DNA of 64,000 nt from Deltaproteobacteria bacterium (GTDB lineage Bacteria > Myxococcota > UBA727 > VGSZ01), in the NCBI GenBank assembly GCA_016177705.1, contig JACOUT010000014.1:434001-498000 (forward strand), written 5' to 3'. The position numbers were made by a program, and so were the translations under genes. Positions 48,157 through 57,418 of this stretch are shown here, piece by piece. Below the pieces are notes generated by a model that saw nothing but the letters and a program-made list of their open reading frames with translations, was not told the origin of the DNA and did not search any database. The first letter of the stretch is position 1. Each line of letters begins with the position of its first letter.

Positions 48157-51100
48157 GACAGCCGCCCGAGCGCCGCCGTCAGGCGCGCCACCTTTTCGTC
48201 GAGCGCACGCAGGTTGGCGCGCCCCTCGTGCACCACCTCGGGCGGCGCCTTGGCGACGAACTCCGCGTTAGCGAAGCGCTTCTCGAGGCCCGCCTTGTCC
48301 TTGTTCGCCTTGTCGATCTCGCGCTGCAGGCGCGCCTTCTCCTTGTCGACGTCGATCAGGCCCTCGAGGTGCACGACCACGTCGAGCACGCCGTTTGACT
48401 GCGTGCCCGACAGGCGCGGCGCGGCGTAGCCGGCACCGGTGGCGCGCGACACGCTCGAGAGCACGGCGAGGCGCGCGATCAGCTCTGCCTGCCGACCGAG
48501 CACCTCGAATACCGCCTTGTCCTGCGTCACCAGGTCGACGGCGACGGGCGCGCGAGGGCCCAGGCCCGACTCCTGGCGCACGTTGCGCGCCATGGTGACG
48601 GCGTCGAGCACCGTCTGCATCTCGCGCTCGGCGACCTCGTCGACCATGGCCAGGTCGGGCGTGGGCCAGGGTGCCAGGGCGCAGAAGCGCGTGCTCGGCC
48701 AGCGCGCGTCGCGTCCGGGCAGCTTCTGCCAGATCTCCTCGGTCTGGAACGGACAGAGCGGGTGCAACAGGCGCAGTGAGGTGTCGAGCACGTGCACCAG
48801 CGTGGCGCGCGTCGCGGCCTTGTCGATGGCGCCCTTGGTGACCTCGACGTAGACGTCGCACAGCTCGGTCCAGAAGAACTGGTAGTGGGCGTTGGCCGCC
48901 TCGTCGAAGCGGTAGGCGTCGATGGCGTCCGACACGGCCTGCACCGCGCGCTGCAGCCGGCTCAGGATCCAGCGGTCGCCGAGCGACAGCTCGCCCTTCA
49001 CCTCGGCGAGCGCCGGGATGGGCGCGTCGCCCACGCGCATGAGCACGAAGCGCGTGGCGTTCCAGATCTTGTTCAGGAACGCGCGATAGCCGGCGGCGCG
49101 CGGGATGCTGAGCTTGACGTCTCTGCCATGCGCCGACAGCGCGGCTAAGGTGAAGCGCAGCCCGTCGGCGCCTGCGGCGGGAATGCCTTCGGGGAATTCC
49201 TTCTCGATGCTCTTCAAGACCGCGGTGAGCTTCTTCTCGGGCACCGGGTAGGTCTTGGTCTTGGCGAGCAGGTCTTGCAGCGAAATGCCCGCGATGACGT
49301 CGAGCGGGTCGACCGCGTTGCCCTCGGACTTCGACATCTTCTTGCCGGCGCCGTCCCGCACCATCGCGTGCAGGAACACGTCGGCGAAGGGGCTGCTTCC
49401 CATGAAGTACGCGCCCAGCCACACCATGCGGGCCACCCAGAAGAACAGGATGTCGCTGCCGGTCTCGAGCACCGCGCCCGGGTAGAACGCCGCCAGCTCG
49501 TCGGTCTTGTTGGGCCAGCCGAGCGTGGAGAACGGCCACAGCCCCGAGGAGAACCAGGTGTCGAGCACGTCGTCCTCTTGCACGAAGCGCTCGGGCTGCT
49601 TGGCCTCGAGCTCCTCGGTGGAGGCGACCGCCAGCTTCATCACCAGCTCGTCGTCGAGCGTGCCGAGCGCGATGCGCAAGAGCTCGCGGCCGCGCACGCC
49701 GTCGGCCTGCGCCTTGACCGCCGCCGTGTCCTTGCCCTTGCGATTGGCGTCGGTCTCGATGACCTCGTCGAGCTTGGTCAAATCGTAGAACACCGGCACC
49801 CGGTGGCCCCACCACAGCTGCCGCGACACGTTCCAGTCGCGGATGTTGTGCATGAAGTGGTCCCAGGTCTTCTTCCACCACTCGGGGATGATGCGGGTCT
49901 CACCGCTTGCGACCACAGCCAGCGCCTTCTCGGCGAAGGGCTTGGTCTTGACGAAGAACTGGCGCGACAACAGCGGCTCGATGACGGCGCCGCTGCGCTG
50001 CGAGACGCTGACGTTGTGCTTGATGGGCGTGGTGCCGCGGAACAGCCCGAGCTGCTCGAGCGCGGCCTTGACCTTCTTCCTCGCCACGAAGCGGTCGAGC
50101 CCCTCGAAGACGCCGGCGTTCTCGTTGGTGGCGGCGTGCAGCGTGAAGATGTTGACCATGGGCAGCGCGTGCCGTTGGCCGAGCTCGAAGTCGTTCGGGT
50201 CATGAGCCGGCGTGATCTTGACCGCGCCGGTGCCGAACTCGCGGTCAACGGCGGCGTCGGCCACCACCACCACGCGCCGCTCGGGGAAGAACGGGTGCAC
50301 CAGCTCCCGCCCGATGAGCGCGCTGTGCCGCTCGTCGTCGGGGTGCACCGCCACCGCCACGTCGCCGAGCATGGTCTCGGGGCGCGTGGTGGCGACGACG
50401 ATCTCGAGCGCGTCATCGGCCGGCAGCATGACGGTGGCGGGGCGCCCGTCGTCGTGCTGTGGCGAGGCGAAGCTCTTGGCCTGCAACGGACCCGCGTCCT
50501 TCACCTTGTAGGCGAAGCGCCATAGCTCGCCGTCCTTCTCCTCGTGCTCGACCTCCTCGTCGGACAGGCCGGTGCCGGTGGCCGGGTCCCAGTTCACCAG
50601 CCGCTCGCCGCGGTAGATGAGGCCGTCGTGCCACAGGCGCACGAACGCCTCCTTCACCGCGCGGTTGCACTGCTCGTCCATGGTGAAGCGCTCGCGCGTC
50701 CAGTCGGCGGAGGCGCCCATGGCCTTGAGCTGCTCGACGATGCGGTCGCCGTTCTTCTCCTTCCACTGCCAGACGCGCTCGAGGAAGCGCGCGCGGCCGA
50801 GGTCGTGGCGGCTCTTGTTCTCGTGGCGCTTCAGCTCGCGCTCGACCACGGTCTGGGTGGCGATGCCCGCGTGGTCCACGCCCGGCAACCACAGCGCCGC
50901 CTCGCCGCGCATGCGGTGGGTGCGGATCAGGATGTCTTGCAGCGTGACGAACAGCGCGTGCCCCATGTGCAGCGAGCCGGTGACGTTCGGCGGCGGCATC
51001 ATGATCACGTAGGGCTTCTGGCGGCCGGCGCGCACCGCCGCGACGTCGGGCGTGAACACGCCGGCGTCCTGCCACACGCGATACCAGTGTCCCTCGACGG

Positions 51101-51179
51101 CGCGCGCGTCGTAGGCCTTGGGCAGCGTGCCCTCGTCGGCGTCGGTGGTCGGGTCGGGCGTGCCGGCGGCGTCGGTCAT
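48153..51179 (-). CDS. valS: Valyl-tRNA synthetase
   Basis: The 1008-residue class I synthetase has PPPNVTGSLHMGHAL with the HIGH box as HMGH (71-74) and the KMSKS loop at 614-618. The editing (CP1) domain contains TTRPETMLGDVAVAVHP, an anticodon-binding helical region follows, and a C-terminal coiled-coil arm (VDKEKARLQREIDKANKDKA) contacts the tRNA. It charges tRNA-Val and hydrolyses mischarged Thr. Length is typical. It is the first gene of a three-gene overlapping operon. Confidence 0.98.
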   Translation of the reverse strand: MTDAAGTPDPTTDADEGTLPKAYDARAVEGHWYRVWQDAGVFTPDVAAVRAGRQKPYVIMMPPPNVTGSLHMGHALFVTLQDILIRTHRMRGEAALWLPGVDHAGIATQTVVERELKRHENKSRHDLGRARFLERVWQWKEKNGDRIVEQLKAMGASADWTRERFTMDEQCNRAVKEAFVRLWHDGLIYRGERLVNWDPATGTGLSDEEVEHEEKDGELWRFAYKVKDAGPLQAKSFASPQHDDGRPATVMLPADDALEIVVATTRPETMLGDVAVAVHPDDERHSALIGRELVHPFFPERRVVVVADAAVDREFGTGAVKITPAHDPNDFELGQRHALPMVNIFTLHAATNENAGVFEGLDRFVARKKVKAALEQLGLFRGTTPIKHNVSVSQRSGAVIEPLLSRQFFVKTKPFAEKALAVVASGETRIIPEWWKKTWDHFMHNIRDWNVSRQLWWGHRVPVFYDLTKLDEVIETDANRKGKDTAAVKAQADGVRGRELLRIALGTLDDELVMKLAVASTEELEAKQPERFVQEDDVLDTWFSSGLWPFSTLGWPNKTDELAAFYPGAVLETGSDILFFWVARMVWLGAYFMGSSPFADVFLHAMVRDGAGKKMSKSEGNAVDPLDVIAGISLQDLLAKTKTYPVPEKKLTAVLKSIEKEFPEGIPAAGADGLRFTLAALSAHGRDVKLSIPRAAGYRAFLNKIWNATRFVLMRVGDAPIPALAEVKGELSLGDRWILSRLQRAVQAVSDAIDAYRFDEAANAHYQFFWTELCDVYVEVTKGAIDKAATRATLVHVLDTSLRLLHPLCPFQTEEIWQKLPGRDARWPSTRFCALAPWPTPDLAMVDEVAEREMQTVLDAVTMARNVRQESGLGPRAPVAVDLVTQDKAVFEVLGRQAELIARLAVLSSVSRATGAGYAAPRLSGTQSNGVLDVVVHLEGLIDVDKEKARLQREIDKANKDKAGLEKRFANAEFVAKAPPEVVHEGRANLRALDEKVARLTAALGRLS

Positions 51180-51242
51180 GGCGATCCTCGTCGGAGGTTC
51201 GCTACCAGACGCGTGCGCCTCGAGGAAGGCCGCTCGACGGCC

Positions 51243-53453
51243 TCACCACATGCCGTCGATCCAAATGGTGGCGGCGATGCCCTGCGCCGCGCTGCCGCCA
51301 ATGCCGTTGAAGGTGACCTGGTTGTTGTTCTTGGCGCCCACGTGCTCCTCGGCGATGATCTGGCCGAGCAGCGCACCGTTGTTCTTCCAGCCGATGCTCC
51401 CTTCGGTCTGCATGATGCCGCTGAAGGACAGGTTGTTGTTGCTGCAAATGTTGCTGTGCGCGTACGCGGCGCCGCGCAGGTTGGCGCTGTTCTTGAAGCA
51501 GATCCCCGACGAGGTGTCGCAGAACAACGTCGCCGGCACACCGCCCATCGGGCAGTCATAGGGCCCGGGCTTGGGCTCGTGGCTCACCAGGTCGCCGATG
51601 AAGCAGTCGCCGTTGTTGCTGACGATGGTGTCACAATCGATGCGTCCGACCAGGCCGGCGGCCGCGCCGCCGAAGTCGCAGTTGCCGTCGGCGCGGATGG
51701 CGAAGCCGTTGGCGTCGAGCGCGATGACGTTGGCGCTCTCGGGGTCGCATTGGCCACCGTTGATGGCGCCAAGCGTGGCGCAGCTGCACGTGGGGCAGCA
51801 CAGCTTCGACGGGTTGGTGACCGCGACGCCGCCGTTGGCGAGGATGGTGAGCTTGGCGGTCGCGGCCACGCCGAGGTCGACGGCGACATCAGGCACACCA
51901 CCGCCGAATACCGTGCCGTTGGTGGCGGGGTCAGCGGCGTTGGTCTCGAAGATCAGGATGGCCGGCGAGGGGAAGTTGGCCGCCGTGATGTTGCCGACCT
52001 GAAACGCCGCAGGCGTGCTCAGATGGGTGACGGTCTTGCTCGAGGCGCCGCAGCCGGTGCAGCCGCCGCAGAAGTTCGCCCAGGTCTTGGCGGTGTTGGC
52101 GATGTTGGGGATCGCCGTCTTGGCCTCGAAGTGGTCACCCCGGTTGGGGTTGGCGGTCGACGCCAGCTCGGGGATGGCGGCTCCGCCGCTGGGATCGAAG
52201 TCGGCGACGCCGGTGCCATCGCGCAAGTGGGCGACCAGCTTCCAGCAGCCGCTCTGGCCAACGGCGCAGGTGACGCCGTTGGGGACGCCCCCGCCGTCGA
52301 GCGGCCAGTTGCACGGCGCCGGCACTGGGTCGCTGGTGATGTTGGTGCAGTTGTCGGCCGGCACGCCGACGGCGCTGCCGCCGAACTTCGCGTTCAGCGT
52401 GGTTTGCGCGTTGGTATCGAACGAGTCCCAGAGGAACACCTGCGCCCGGCCCGAGCCGGCGCCGCCCGGGAAGCCTGGTGTGGGCGTGTCGTCGTCGCGG
52501 AAGAACAGCTTGCACACCGAGGTGCTGCCGAGGTTGTTGCCGCTCGACTCGGGTAGGCCGAAGCTCTCGTTCGACAGGTAGCCGCCGTACTCCGGCACCT
52601 CGACGTTGGGGTTGGGGCGCGGGCCGGCCAGCACGCTCGACCCCGTGTTCGGTGCGCAGGTGGTACAGCCGGCGCAGTCGGGCGGCGGCTGGCTTCCCAA
52701 GATGAGCTGTGCGTCGAGCATGCCGCACACACAGGCGCCGCCGGTGACCGAGTCGGCGATCAGGCCCGCCTGGTCGCCACAGATGCTGCCGTCGAGGTTG
52801 GCGGTGTCGCCGGCCTCGATCGAGACATCGTCCGAGACCGGCGGCAGCGTGCGCAGCACGGTGAGCGACGCGACCGCGTGCGCCCTGGGGTAGAGGTCGG
52901 CGAGGTTGGATCGGTCGGGCACGATGCCGACCACGGTGATCATCATCGCGCGATCACGATCGCGCTGGGGGAGGTCCGCGCCGGTGCCCTCGCCGGCGTC
53001 CGTGAACCGTTCGAACGCGGCATGCGTGCTCGAGTCATCGCTGTTGTCGTCGAAGCGAACGAAGCACGCACCCTGGCCACTGACGCGAAACGCCCGGTAC
53101 TGGTGGAACTGGTCATTGACGCCGGGCGGGATGGCCAACACACCGAGGTTGTTGGGCAGCAAGCCGGTCGGCGGCAGGAAGTTGTCGACGGTGGTCGAGA
53201 TCGTGTCGTCGGGGTCGAGCAGCGCGTCAAAGTCGCGGCGCGTGTCCTCGAGAGCGTAGTCCTGCAGATAAGCCTCGGCCGCTTCGAGGCAGCCCTCCGC
53301 GACGTCGCGGGCCTTCATCTCCTCGGCGGCCCGGACCGCCATGATGCTCTGGTTGTCGACGGCGGCGAGCTGGGTCGCGAGCACGACGCTCGTCGTCGCG
53401 ATCACCGCCAGGATGATCAGGATGGCGAAGCCACGCTTCCTCGACGTCTTCAT
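51243..53453 (-). CDS. PilX/GspK-like minor pilin with a large Cys-rich C-terminal domain
   Basis: The 736-residue protein has a prepilin-like N-terminus, KTSRKRGFAILIILAVIATT, with cleavage predicted after Gly8. Like GspK and PilX it lacks the usual Glu at mature position 5. The remaining ~700 residues are Gly/Asn/Asp-rich with 28 Cys (CAGCTTC, CGGCTGC, CCPTCSC and others), much larger than classic PilX (about 200). Asn-rich beta-strand repeats near the end (NICSNNNLSFSG, EEHVGAKNNNQVTF) suggest a solenoid or adhesin tip. It is last in the FimT-PilV-PilW-PilX operon; there is no PilY1 gene. Confidence 0.8.
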   Translation of the reverse strand: MKTSRKRGFAILIILAVIATTSVVLATQLAAVDNQSIMAVRAAEEMKARDVAEGCLEAAEAYLQDYALEDTRRDFDALLDPDDTISTTVDNFLPPTGLLPNNLGVLAIPPGVNDQFHQYRAFRVSGQGACFVRFDDNSDDSSTHAAFERFTDAGEGTGADLPQRDRDRAMMITVVGIVPDRSNLADLYPRAHAVASLTVLRTLPPVSDDVSIEAGDTANLDGSICGDQAGLIADSVTGGACVCGMLDAQLILGSQPPPDCAGCTTCAPNTGSSVLAGPRPNPNVEVPEYGGYLSNESFGLPESSGNNLGSTSVCKLFFRDDDTPTPGFPGGAGSGRAQVFLWDSFDTNAQTTLNAKFGGSAVGVPADNCTNITSDPVPAPCNWPLDGGGVPNGVTCAVGQSGCWKLVAHLRDGTGVADFDPSGGAAIPELASTANPNRGDHFEAKTAIPNIANTAKTWANFCGGCTGCGASSKTVTHLSTPAAFQVGNITAANFPSPAILIFETNAADPATNGTVFGGGVPDVAVDLGVAATAKLTILANGGVAVTNPSKLCCPTCSCATLGAINGGQCDPESANVIALDANGFAIRADGNCDFGGAAAGLVGRIDCDTIVSNNGDCFIGDLVSHEPKPGPYDCPMGGVPATLFCDTSSGICFKNSANLRGAAYAHSNICSNNNLSFSGIMQTEGSIGWKNNGALLGQIIAEEHVGAKNNNQVTFNGIGGSAAQGIAATIWIDGMW

Positions 53454-53462
53454 GGCACACCT

Positions 53463-54584
53463 CTATCTGTTCCTGATCGACGCACTGCCGACGATGTCTT
53501 GCAGCACCGCGCGGCCCTGCGTGGTGCGCTCGAGCACCATCACCCAGTCAATCCGCCGCACCAGATCCTTGGTCGCGGCCACGCCGCCGGTAGCGTTGAA
53601 GTACGTGAAGGTCAGGCTCCTGACGTTCTTGGCGATGACCTCCGGACCCACGCAGACGTTCGCCGTGCCTCCGGTGGGAGTGACGGCGAGGGCCGCCATC
53701 GACGGCAGCGCGTTGGTGGCGAGATCCGGCCAGCCGGCGGCCTGCGGATCGGGGTCGCCGCGGCACTGGATGCGCACCAGGTCGGTGCCCTGCAACGCGA
53801 AGAACACGCGATCGAGCGTGGTGACGATGCCTTGGCCACTGATGCCGACCGGAAAATCACCGACCGCCACGTTCGGCCACGACGCATCCCAGTTGGTGGC
53901 CAAGCGCAGCGACATGACGCCGCTCGGCACCCCGATCGCGTCCATGGTGTAGGCCGCGCCAAGGCCAGCGTGGGTCCACGCATGGCTGCCGGCCACCACC
54001 TGGATGCGCTCGTTGACGACGACGCGCCGCATGCCCCAGGGGCAGGTGCGGTCGTTGCCGTCGCTGGTGGCGTCGCAGCCATCTTCGCCCGGGAAGAACT
54101 TGCTCGTGTCGGCGGTGCTGCACGTCGTGCCGCCGGTGTCCGGCACGCAGCGGCCGTTGTTCTCGTTCTCCCACATCACGTTCTGGGTGGAGCCGCCCGG
54201 CCGGTTGTGCAGCAGGCCAAGCGCGTTGTACTGCGCGTCGGGGCGCGGCATGTCGCCGACGATGCCGACCTGCGTCGCGTTAGCGAGGATGACGACCGTA
54301 TCGAAGGTGGTGGCCCCGGCGCCCGCGTAGGCGGGGGCGATGTGCTGCCCCGTCGGTTGCGGCACGCCGAGCCCCGCCATGCGCAGCTCCTGGTGCATGA
54401 CGCGCGACGCAAACAAGCCCTGGCGCGCCATCTCAGCGCGCGTGCGCGCGCGCGCGCCGGAGCTGACCACGCCGACCAGCAGGCCGACCGACACGCTCAA
54501 GATGAGCGCGAGCAGCGAGAGCGACACCATCAGCTCGATCAGCGTGGCGCCGCGCGGAGCAGGGGGTCGGAGACGCTTGGTCAT
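53463..54584 (-). CDS. PilW-like minor pilin
   Basis: The 373-residue protein has a basic leader and the prepilin motif RGATLIELMVSLSLLALILS, giving cleavage after Gly13 and Glu at mature position 5. A helical spine (ARTRAEMARQGLFASRVMHQ) is followed by a globular beta domain with Cys pairs (GRCVPDTGGTTC, DGCDATSDGNDRTC). The C-terminus (RRIDWVMVLERTTQGRAVLQ) is typical of PilW. It would join PilV and PilX in a priming complex at the pilus tip. It lies 9 bases upstream of pilX. Confidence 0.88.
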   Translation of the reverse strand: MTKRLRPPAPRGATLIELMVSLSLLALILSVSVGLLVGVVSSGARARTRAEMARQGLFASRVMHQELRMAGLGVPQPTGQHIAPAYAGAGATTFDTVVILANATQVGIVGDMPRPDAQYNALGLLHNRPGGSTQNVMWENENNGRCVPDTGGTTCSTADTSKFFPGEDGCDATSDGNDRTCPWGMRRVVVNERIQVVAGSHAWTHAGLGAAYTMDAIGVPSGVMSLRLATNWDASWPNVAVGDFPVGISGQGIVTTLDRVFFALQGTDLVRIQCRGDPDPQAAGWPDLATNALPSMAALAVTPTGGTANVCVGPEVIAKNVRSLTFTYFNATGGVAATKDLVRRIDWVMVLERTTQGRAVLQDIVGSASIRNR

Positions 54585-54597
54585 CGTCGGGTGTCGC

Positions 54598-55008
54598 TCA
54601 CGGGGTGTAGATGCGGGTCTGCAGCGTGACGATCTTGTTGCCGTAGTCGTGCGTGTTGAAGGACACCGTCACGGTCACTTCTTTGAAGTTGATGACGTTG
54701 GTGCCGATGGTGGTGCTGCCGACGGTCTCGTTGCGCGTTCGCGTGTACCGACCCGACAGTCCGCTCGGCACGCCGATGTCGCCGCTCGAGGTGAGCGCGA
54801 TACCGGCCGCGCGCGACTGCTCGATCGCCTGTTGCGCCAGCATGGTCGCGGTCATCTGACGCGACGCGAAGGTGGTGCGATCCATGGCGGCGCCGGTGTT
54901 GACCAAGAGCGCGCCGATGATGACCGACGCCATCACCCCGCCCACGGCCACCTCGACGAGCAGCCAGCCGCGCGGGTCGTTGCCTGGTCGGTGGCGGCGC
55001 TGCGACAT
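54598..55008 (-). CDS. PilV-like minor pilin
   Basis: The protein has 136 residues from ATG 55008 (AAGGA upstream). ATG 55038, which overlaps the FimT stop (TGATG), would add ten residues. The leader ends in PRG, followed by WLLVEVAVGGVMASVIIGAL with Glu at mature position 5. The remainder (MTATMLAQQAIEQSRAAGIA, VTVTVSFNTHDYG) matches the short PilV/GspI class. It lies 14 bases upstream of pilW and is almost certainly part of one transcript. Confidence 0.85.
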   Translation of the reverse strand: MSQRRHRPGNDPRGWLLVEVAVGGVMASVIIGALLVNTGAAMDRTTFASRQMTATMLAQQAIEQSRAAGIALTSSGDIGVPSGLSGRYTRTRNETVGSTTIGTNVINFKEVTVTVSFNTHDYGNKIVTLQTRIYTP

Positions 55009-55037
55009 GGGCGTCCTTGGCTCGGTGGTCGGTAGCA

Positions 55038-55637
55038 TCAGGGGCAGGTGAAGTTGGGGGCGGTGCCGCCGGGATCGACGCCGCGATCGAGCACGCAGAT
55101 CAGGCCCTGCGCCTCGACCAGGATCTTCTTGGTGTCGGCAAGGCCGGCCGCCATCGCGGTGTGCGTCAGCTTGAGCACGCCGTCGTCGTCGCTGACGACG
55201 GTGTCGGAGGAGAACAACCGGCCCGACGGACGAAAGCGGAGCTGATCGGGCTCGGTGCCGCCGAGCGCCGCCGCCGTGGTCTCGGTCGGCGCCGGGTCGA
55301 ACTCGATCTCGAGCAGGTCCGAGTCGAGCACCAACCGGTCGAGCTCGATCCATTGGGGGTCGGCGGCGACAATCTTGGTGGTCGGGTCGACGTCGCAGTC
55401 GTAGCTGTTGAGCCGCTCGGCAACGACCGTCTGGTCGTCGGCCAGGCGCACGCGCGTGCAGCGCTTGGCCGACATCGCCTCTTCTTGCGCGCGCGCGACC
55501 AGCGAAGCTACCGCCTCGGCTGAGCCCTCGAGCTTGGCAGCGTCGACGAAGGGGCCCATGGCCGGCACCGCGAGCGCCGCGATGACCGCGAGGATCGCGA
55601 CCACCAGCATCATCTCGATCAAGCTGAACGCGCGCAT
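55038..55637 (-). CDS. FimT/FimU-like minor pilin (GspH type)
   Basis: The protein has 199 residues from ATG 55637, with GAAGGA seven bases upstream. The N-terminus MRAFSLIEMMLVVAILAVIA is a type IV prepilin, cleaved after residue 3 with Ala instead of Gly at -1 and Glu at mature position 5. A GspH/FimT-like domain follows (SLVARAQEEAMSAKRCTRVR, QLRFRPSGRLFSSD), ending with one Cys pair (LICVLDRG, FTCP). It is the first gene of the minor-pilin operon and divergent from nadC. The unusually short leader is a mild oddity. Confidence 0.88.
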   Translation of the reverse strand: MRAFSLIEMMLVVAILAVIAALAVPAMGPFVDAAKLEGSAEAVASLVARAQEEAMSAKRCTRVRLADDQTVVAERLNSYDCDVDPTTKIVAADPQWIELDRLVLDSDLLEIEFDPAPTETTAAALGGTEPDQLRFRPSGRLFSSDTVVSDDDGVLKLTHTAMAAGLADTKKILVEAQGLICVLDRGVDPGGTAPNFTCP

Positions 55638-55781
55638 CGGTCCTTCACTCGCGCGGGCAGGGCCGCGCACCCCGCATGGTAGTGAATGTTCCCTCAGGTG
55701 AAGTCTGGAGCCAAGGAACTGTCCCGTTCCGGCGCCCGGGCGCCGACTGGCTGCGGTAGGTGGATGTAGTAGCGTCGTTTC

Positions 55782-56645
55782 ATGGACCTGCTCGTAGATC
55801 GCCTGATCGACCTCGCGCTTGAGGAGGATCTGGGCGCTTCCGGCGATCTGACTACGCGCTCGACTGTGCCACGCGACCTGCGAGCGGAAGCGCTCGTGCG
55901 CGCCAAGGAGCCGCTCGTGCTCGCGGGGGTGAGCGTCTTTCGACGCGTGTTCGAGCGCGTCGACCCCGCGGTTGCCGTCACTGTGGTCGAGCACGATGGC
56001 GCCCGCGTCGCGCCAGGCGCCGTGGTGCTGCGCGTGGCGGGCCGCGCCCATAGCCTGCTCGTCGGCGAGCGCCCCGCGCTCAACTTCATCATGCGGCTGT
56101 CGGGCATCGCCACGCAGGCTGCGCGCTTCGCCGCGGCCGTGCAGGGCACCCGCGCGCGGGTCGTCGACACGCGCAAGACCACGCCAGGCTGGCGCGCGCT
56201 CGAGAAGGAGGCGGTGCGCATCGGTGGCTGCGCCAACCACCGCATGGGCCTGTTCGACGGCGTGCTCATCAAGGACAACCACATCGAGGCGGCCGGCGGC
56301 ATCGCCGCCGCGGTCGCGGGCGCGCGCGCGGCCGCGCATCACCTCCTCAAGATCGAGGTGGAAGCCGCCACGCAAGCGCACGTGGAGGAGTGCCTGGCGC
56401 TCGGCGTCGAGGCCATCCTGCTCGACAACATGGACGACGCGGCGCTCGCGCGCGCGGTGCAAGCCGTGCGCGCGCACGAGCAGCGCACCGGCGCCAAGGT
56501 GGTGCTGGAGGCGAGCGGCAATATGACGCTCGAGCGCCTGCCCAAGGTCGCCGCTACCGGTGTCGACTTGATCTCGATGGGCGCGCTCACGCACCAGGCG
56601 CGCTCCGTCGATCTGTCGATGAAGCTGACGCTCTCGTCGAGCTGA
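55782..56645 (+). CDS. nadC: Nicotinate-nucleotide pyrophosphorylase (quinolinate phosphoribosyltransferase)
   Basis: The protein has 287 residues from ATG 55782. It has TRKTTPGWRALEKEAV (130-145), GGCANHRMGLFDGVLIKDNH (148-167) with the conserved His and Lys, KIEVEAATQAH, and LEASGNMTLER. It converts quinolinate and PRPP to nicotinate mononucleotide in NAD synthesis. Length and motifs are normal. nadA and nadB are not in the window. birA begins three bases after its stop, so the two are co-transcribed, as in many bacteria. Confidence 0.97.
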   Translation: MDLLVDRLIDLALEEDLGASGDLTTRSTVPRDLRAEALVRAKEPLVLAGVSVFRRVFERVDPAVAVTVVEHDGARVAPGAVVLRVAGRAHSLLVGERPALNFIMRLSGIATQAARFAAAVQGTRARVVDTRKTTPGWRALEKEAVRIGGCANHRMGLFDGVLIKDNHIEAAGGIAAAVAGARAAAHHLLKIEVEAATQAHVEECLALGVEAILLDNMDDAALARAVQAVRAHEQRTGAKVVLEASGNMTLERLPKVAATGVDLISMGALTHQARSVDLSMKLTLSSS

Positions 56646-56648
56646 GAC

Positions 56649-57416
56649 GTGCCGACCATCCACCGCCTCGACGAGGTCGCCAGTACCCAGCAGGTGGCGC
56701 GCGCGCTGCTCGACGAGGGCGCCGAGCACGGCACGTTGGTGGTCGCACGACGCCAGACCGCCGGGCGCGGTCGGTTGGCGCGCGCTTGGCAGAGCGGCGA
56801 GGGCGGGCTGTGGCTGTCGATGGTGGTGCGCGGGTCGCTGCCGGCCGCGCGCGCGCCGCGGCTGACGCTCGGCGCAGCCGCGCTGACGCTCGAAGCGCTC
56901 GACGTGCTCGGCGCCCACGCGGCCGTCAAATGGCCGAATGATCTAGTGCTGCCCCACGCGGTACCGGCGGCGCGCCTCGGGCCGTGGCGCAAGCTCGGCG
57001 GCGTGTTGCTCGAGGCCGTGCTGATCGAGCCCGGGCACCTCGAAGGCGCGGTGCTGCGCAGCGCCGTGCTCGGGCTCGGCCTCAACGTGCGCACGCCGCC
57101 GGGTGGCTTCGCCGAGGAGTTGCAGGACGTCGCTATCGCGCTCGACACCGCCGGGCTGTCGCTCGACGTCGACACGGTGCTCGGCGCGCTGGCTGCGCCG
57201 CTGCAGACGCGCCTGCTCGACGTGATCGACGACACGGTGTTCGCGGGCACGCTCGCGTTTTTGCGCGCCCGCTCGGCGACGCTCGGCATGCGTGTCGAGG
57301 TCGATGGCATCGCCGGGCTGGCCGAGCGCCTCGACGACGAGGGCGCGCTGTGCGTGCGCGACGACGGCGGTGTGCTGCACACGGTGCGCGCCGGCGACGT
57401 GCAGTGTATGGTCTGA
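56649..57416 (+). CDS. birA: Biotin-[acetyl-CoA-carboxylase] ligase, monofunctional
   Basis: The protein has 255 residues from GTG 56649. The catalytic domain shows STQQVARAL, the biotinyl-AMP loop GRGRLAR (39-45), LWLSMVV, KWPNDLV (94-100), KLGGVLLE (115-122) and GLGLNV. The small C-terminal SH3-like domain is present. There is no N-terminal helix-turn-helix, so it is an enzyme without repressor function. It attaches biotin to carboxylase subunits; the carboxylase whose beta subunit starts the window may be one user. Confidence 0.94.
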   Translation: MPTIHRLDEVASTQQVARALLDEGAEHGTLVVARRQTAGRGRLARAWQSGEGGLWLSMVVRGSLPAARAPRLTLGAAALTLEALDVLGAHAAVKWPNDLVLPHAVPAARLGPWRKLGGVLLEAVLIEPGHLEGAVLRSAVLGLGLNVRTPPGGFAEELQDVAIALDTAGLSLDVDTVLGALAAPLQTRLLDVIDDTVFAGTLAFLRARSATLGMRVEVDGIAGLAERLDDEGALCVRDDGGVLHTVRAGDVQCMV

Positions 57417-57418
57417 CC

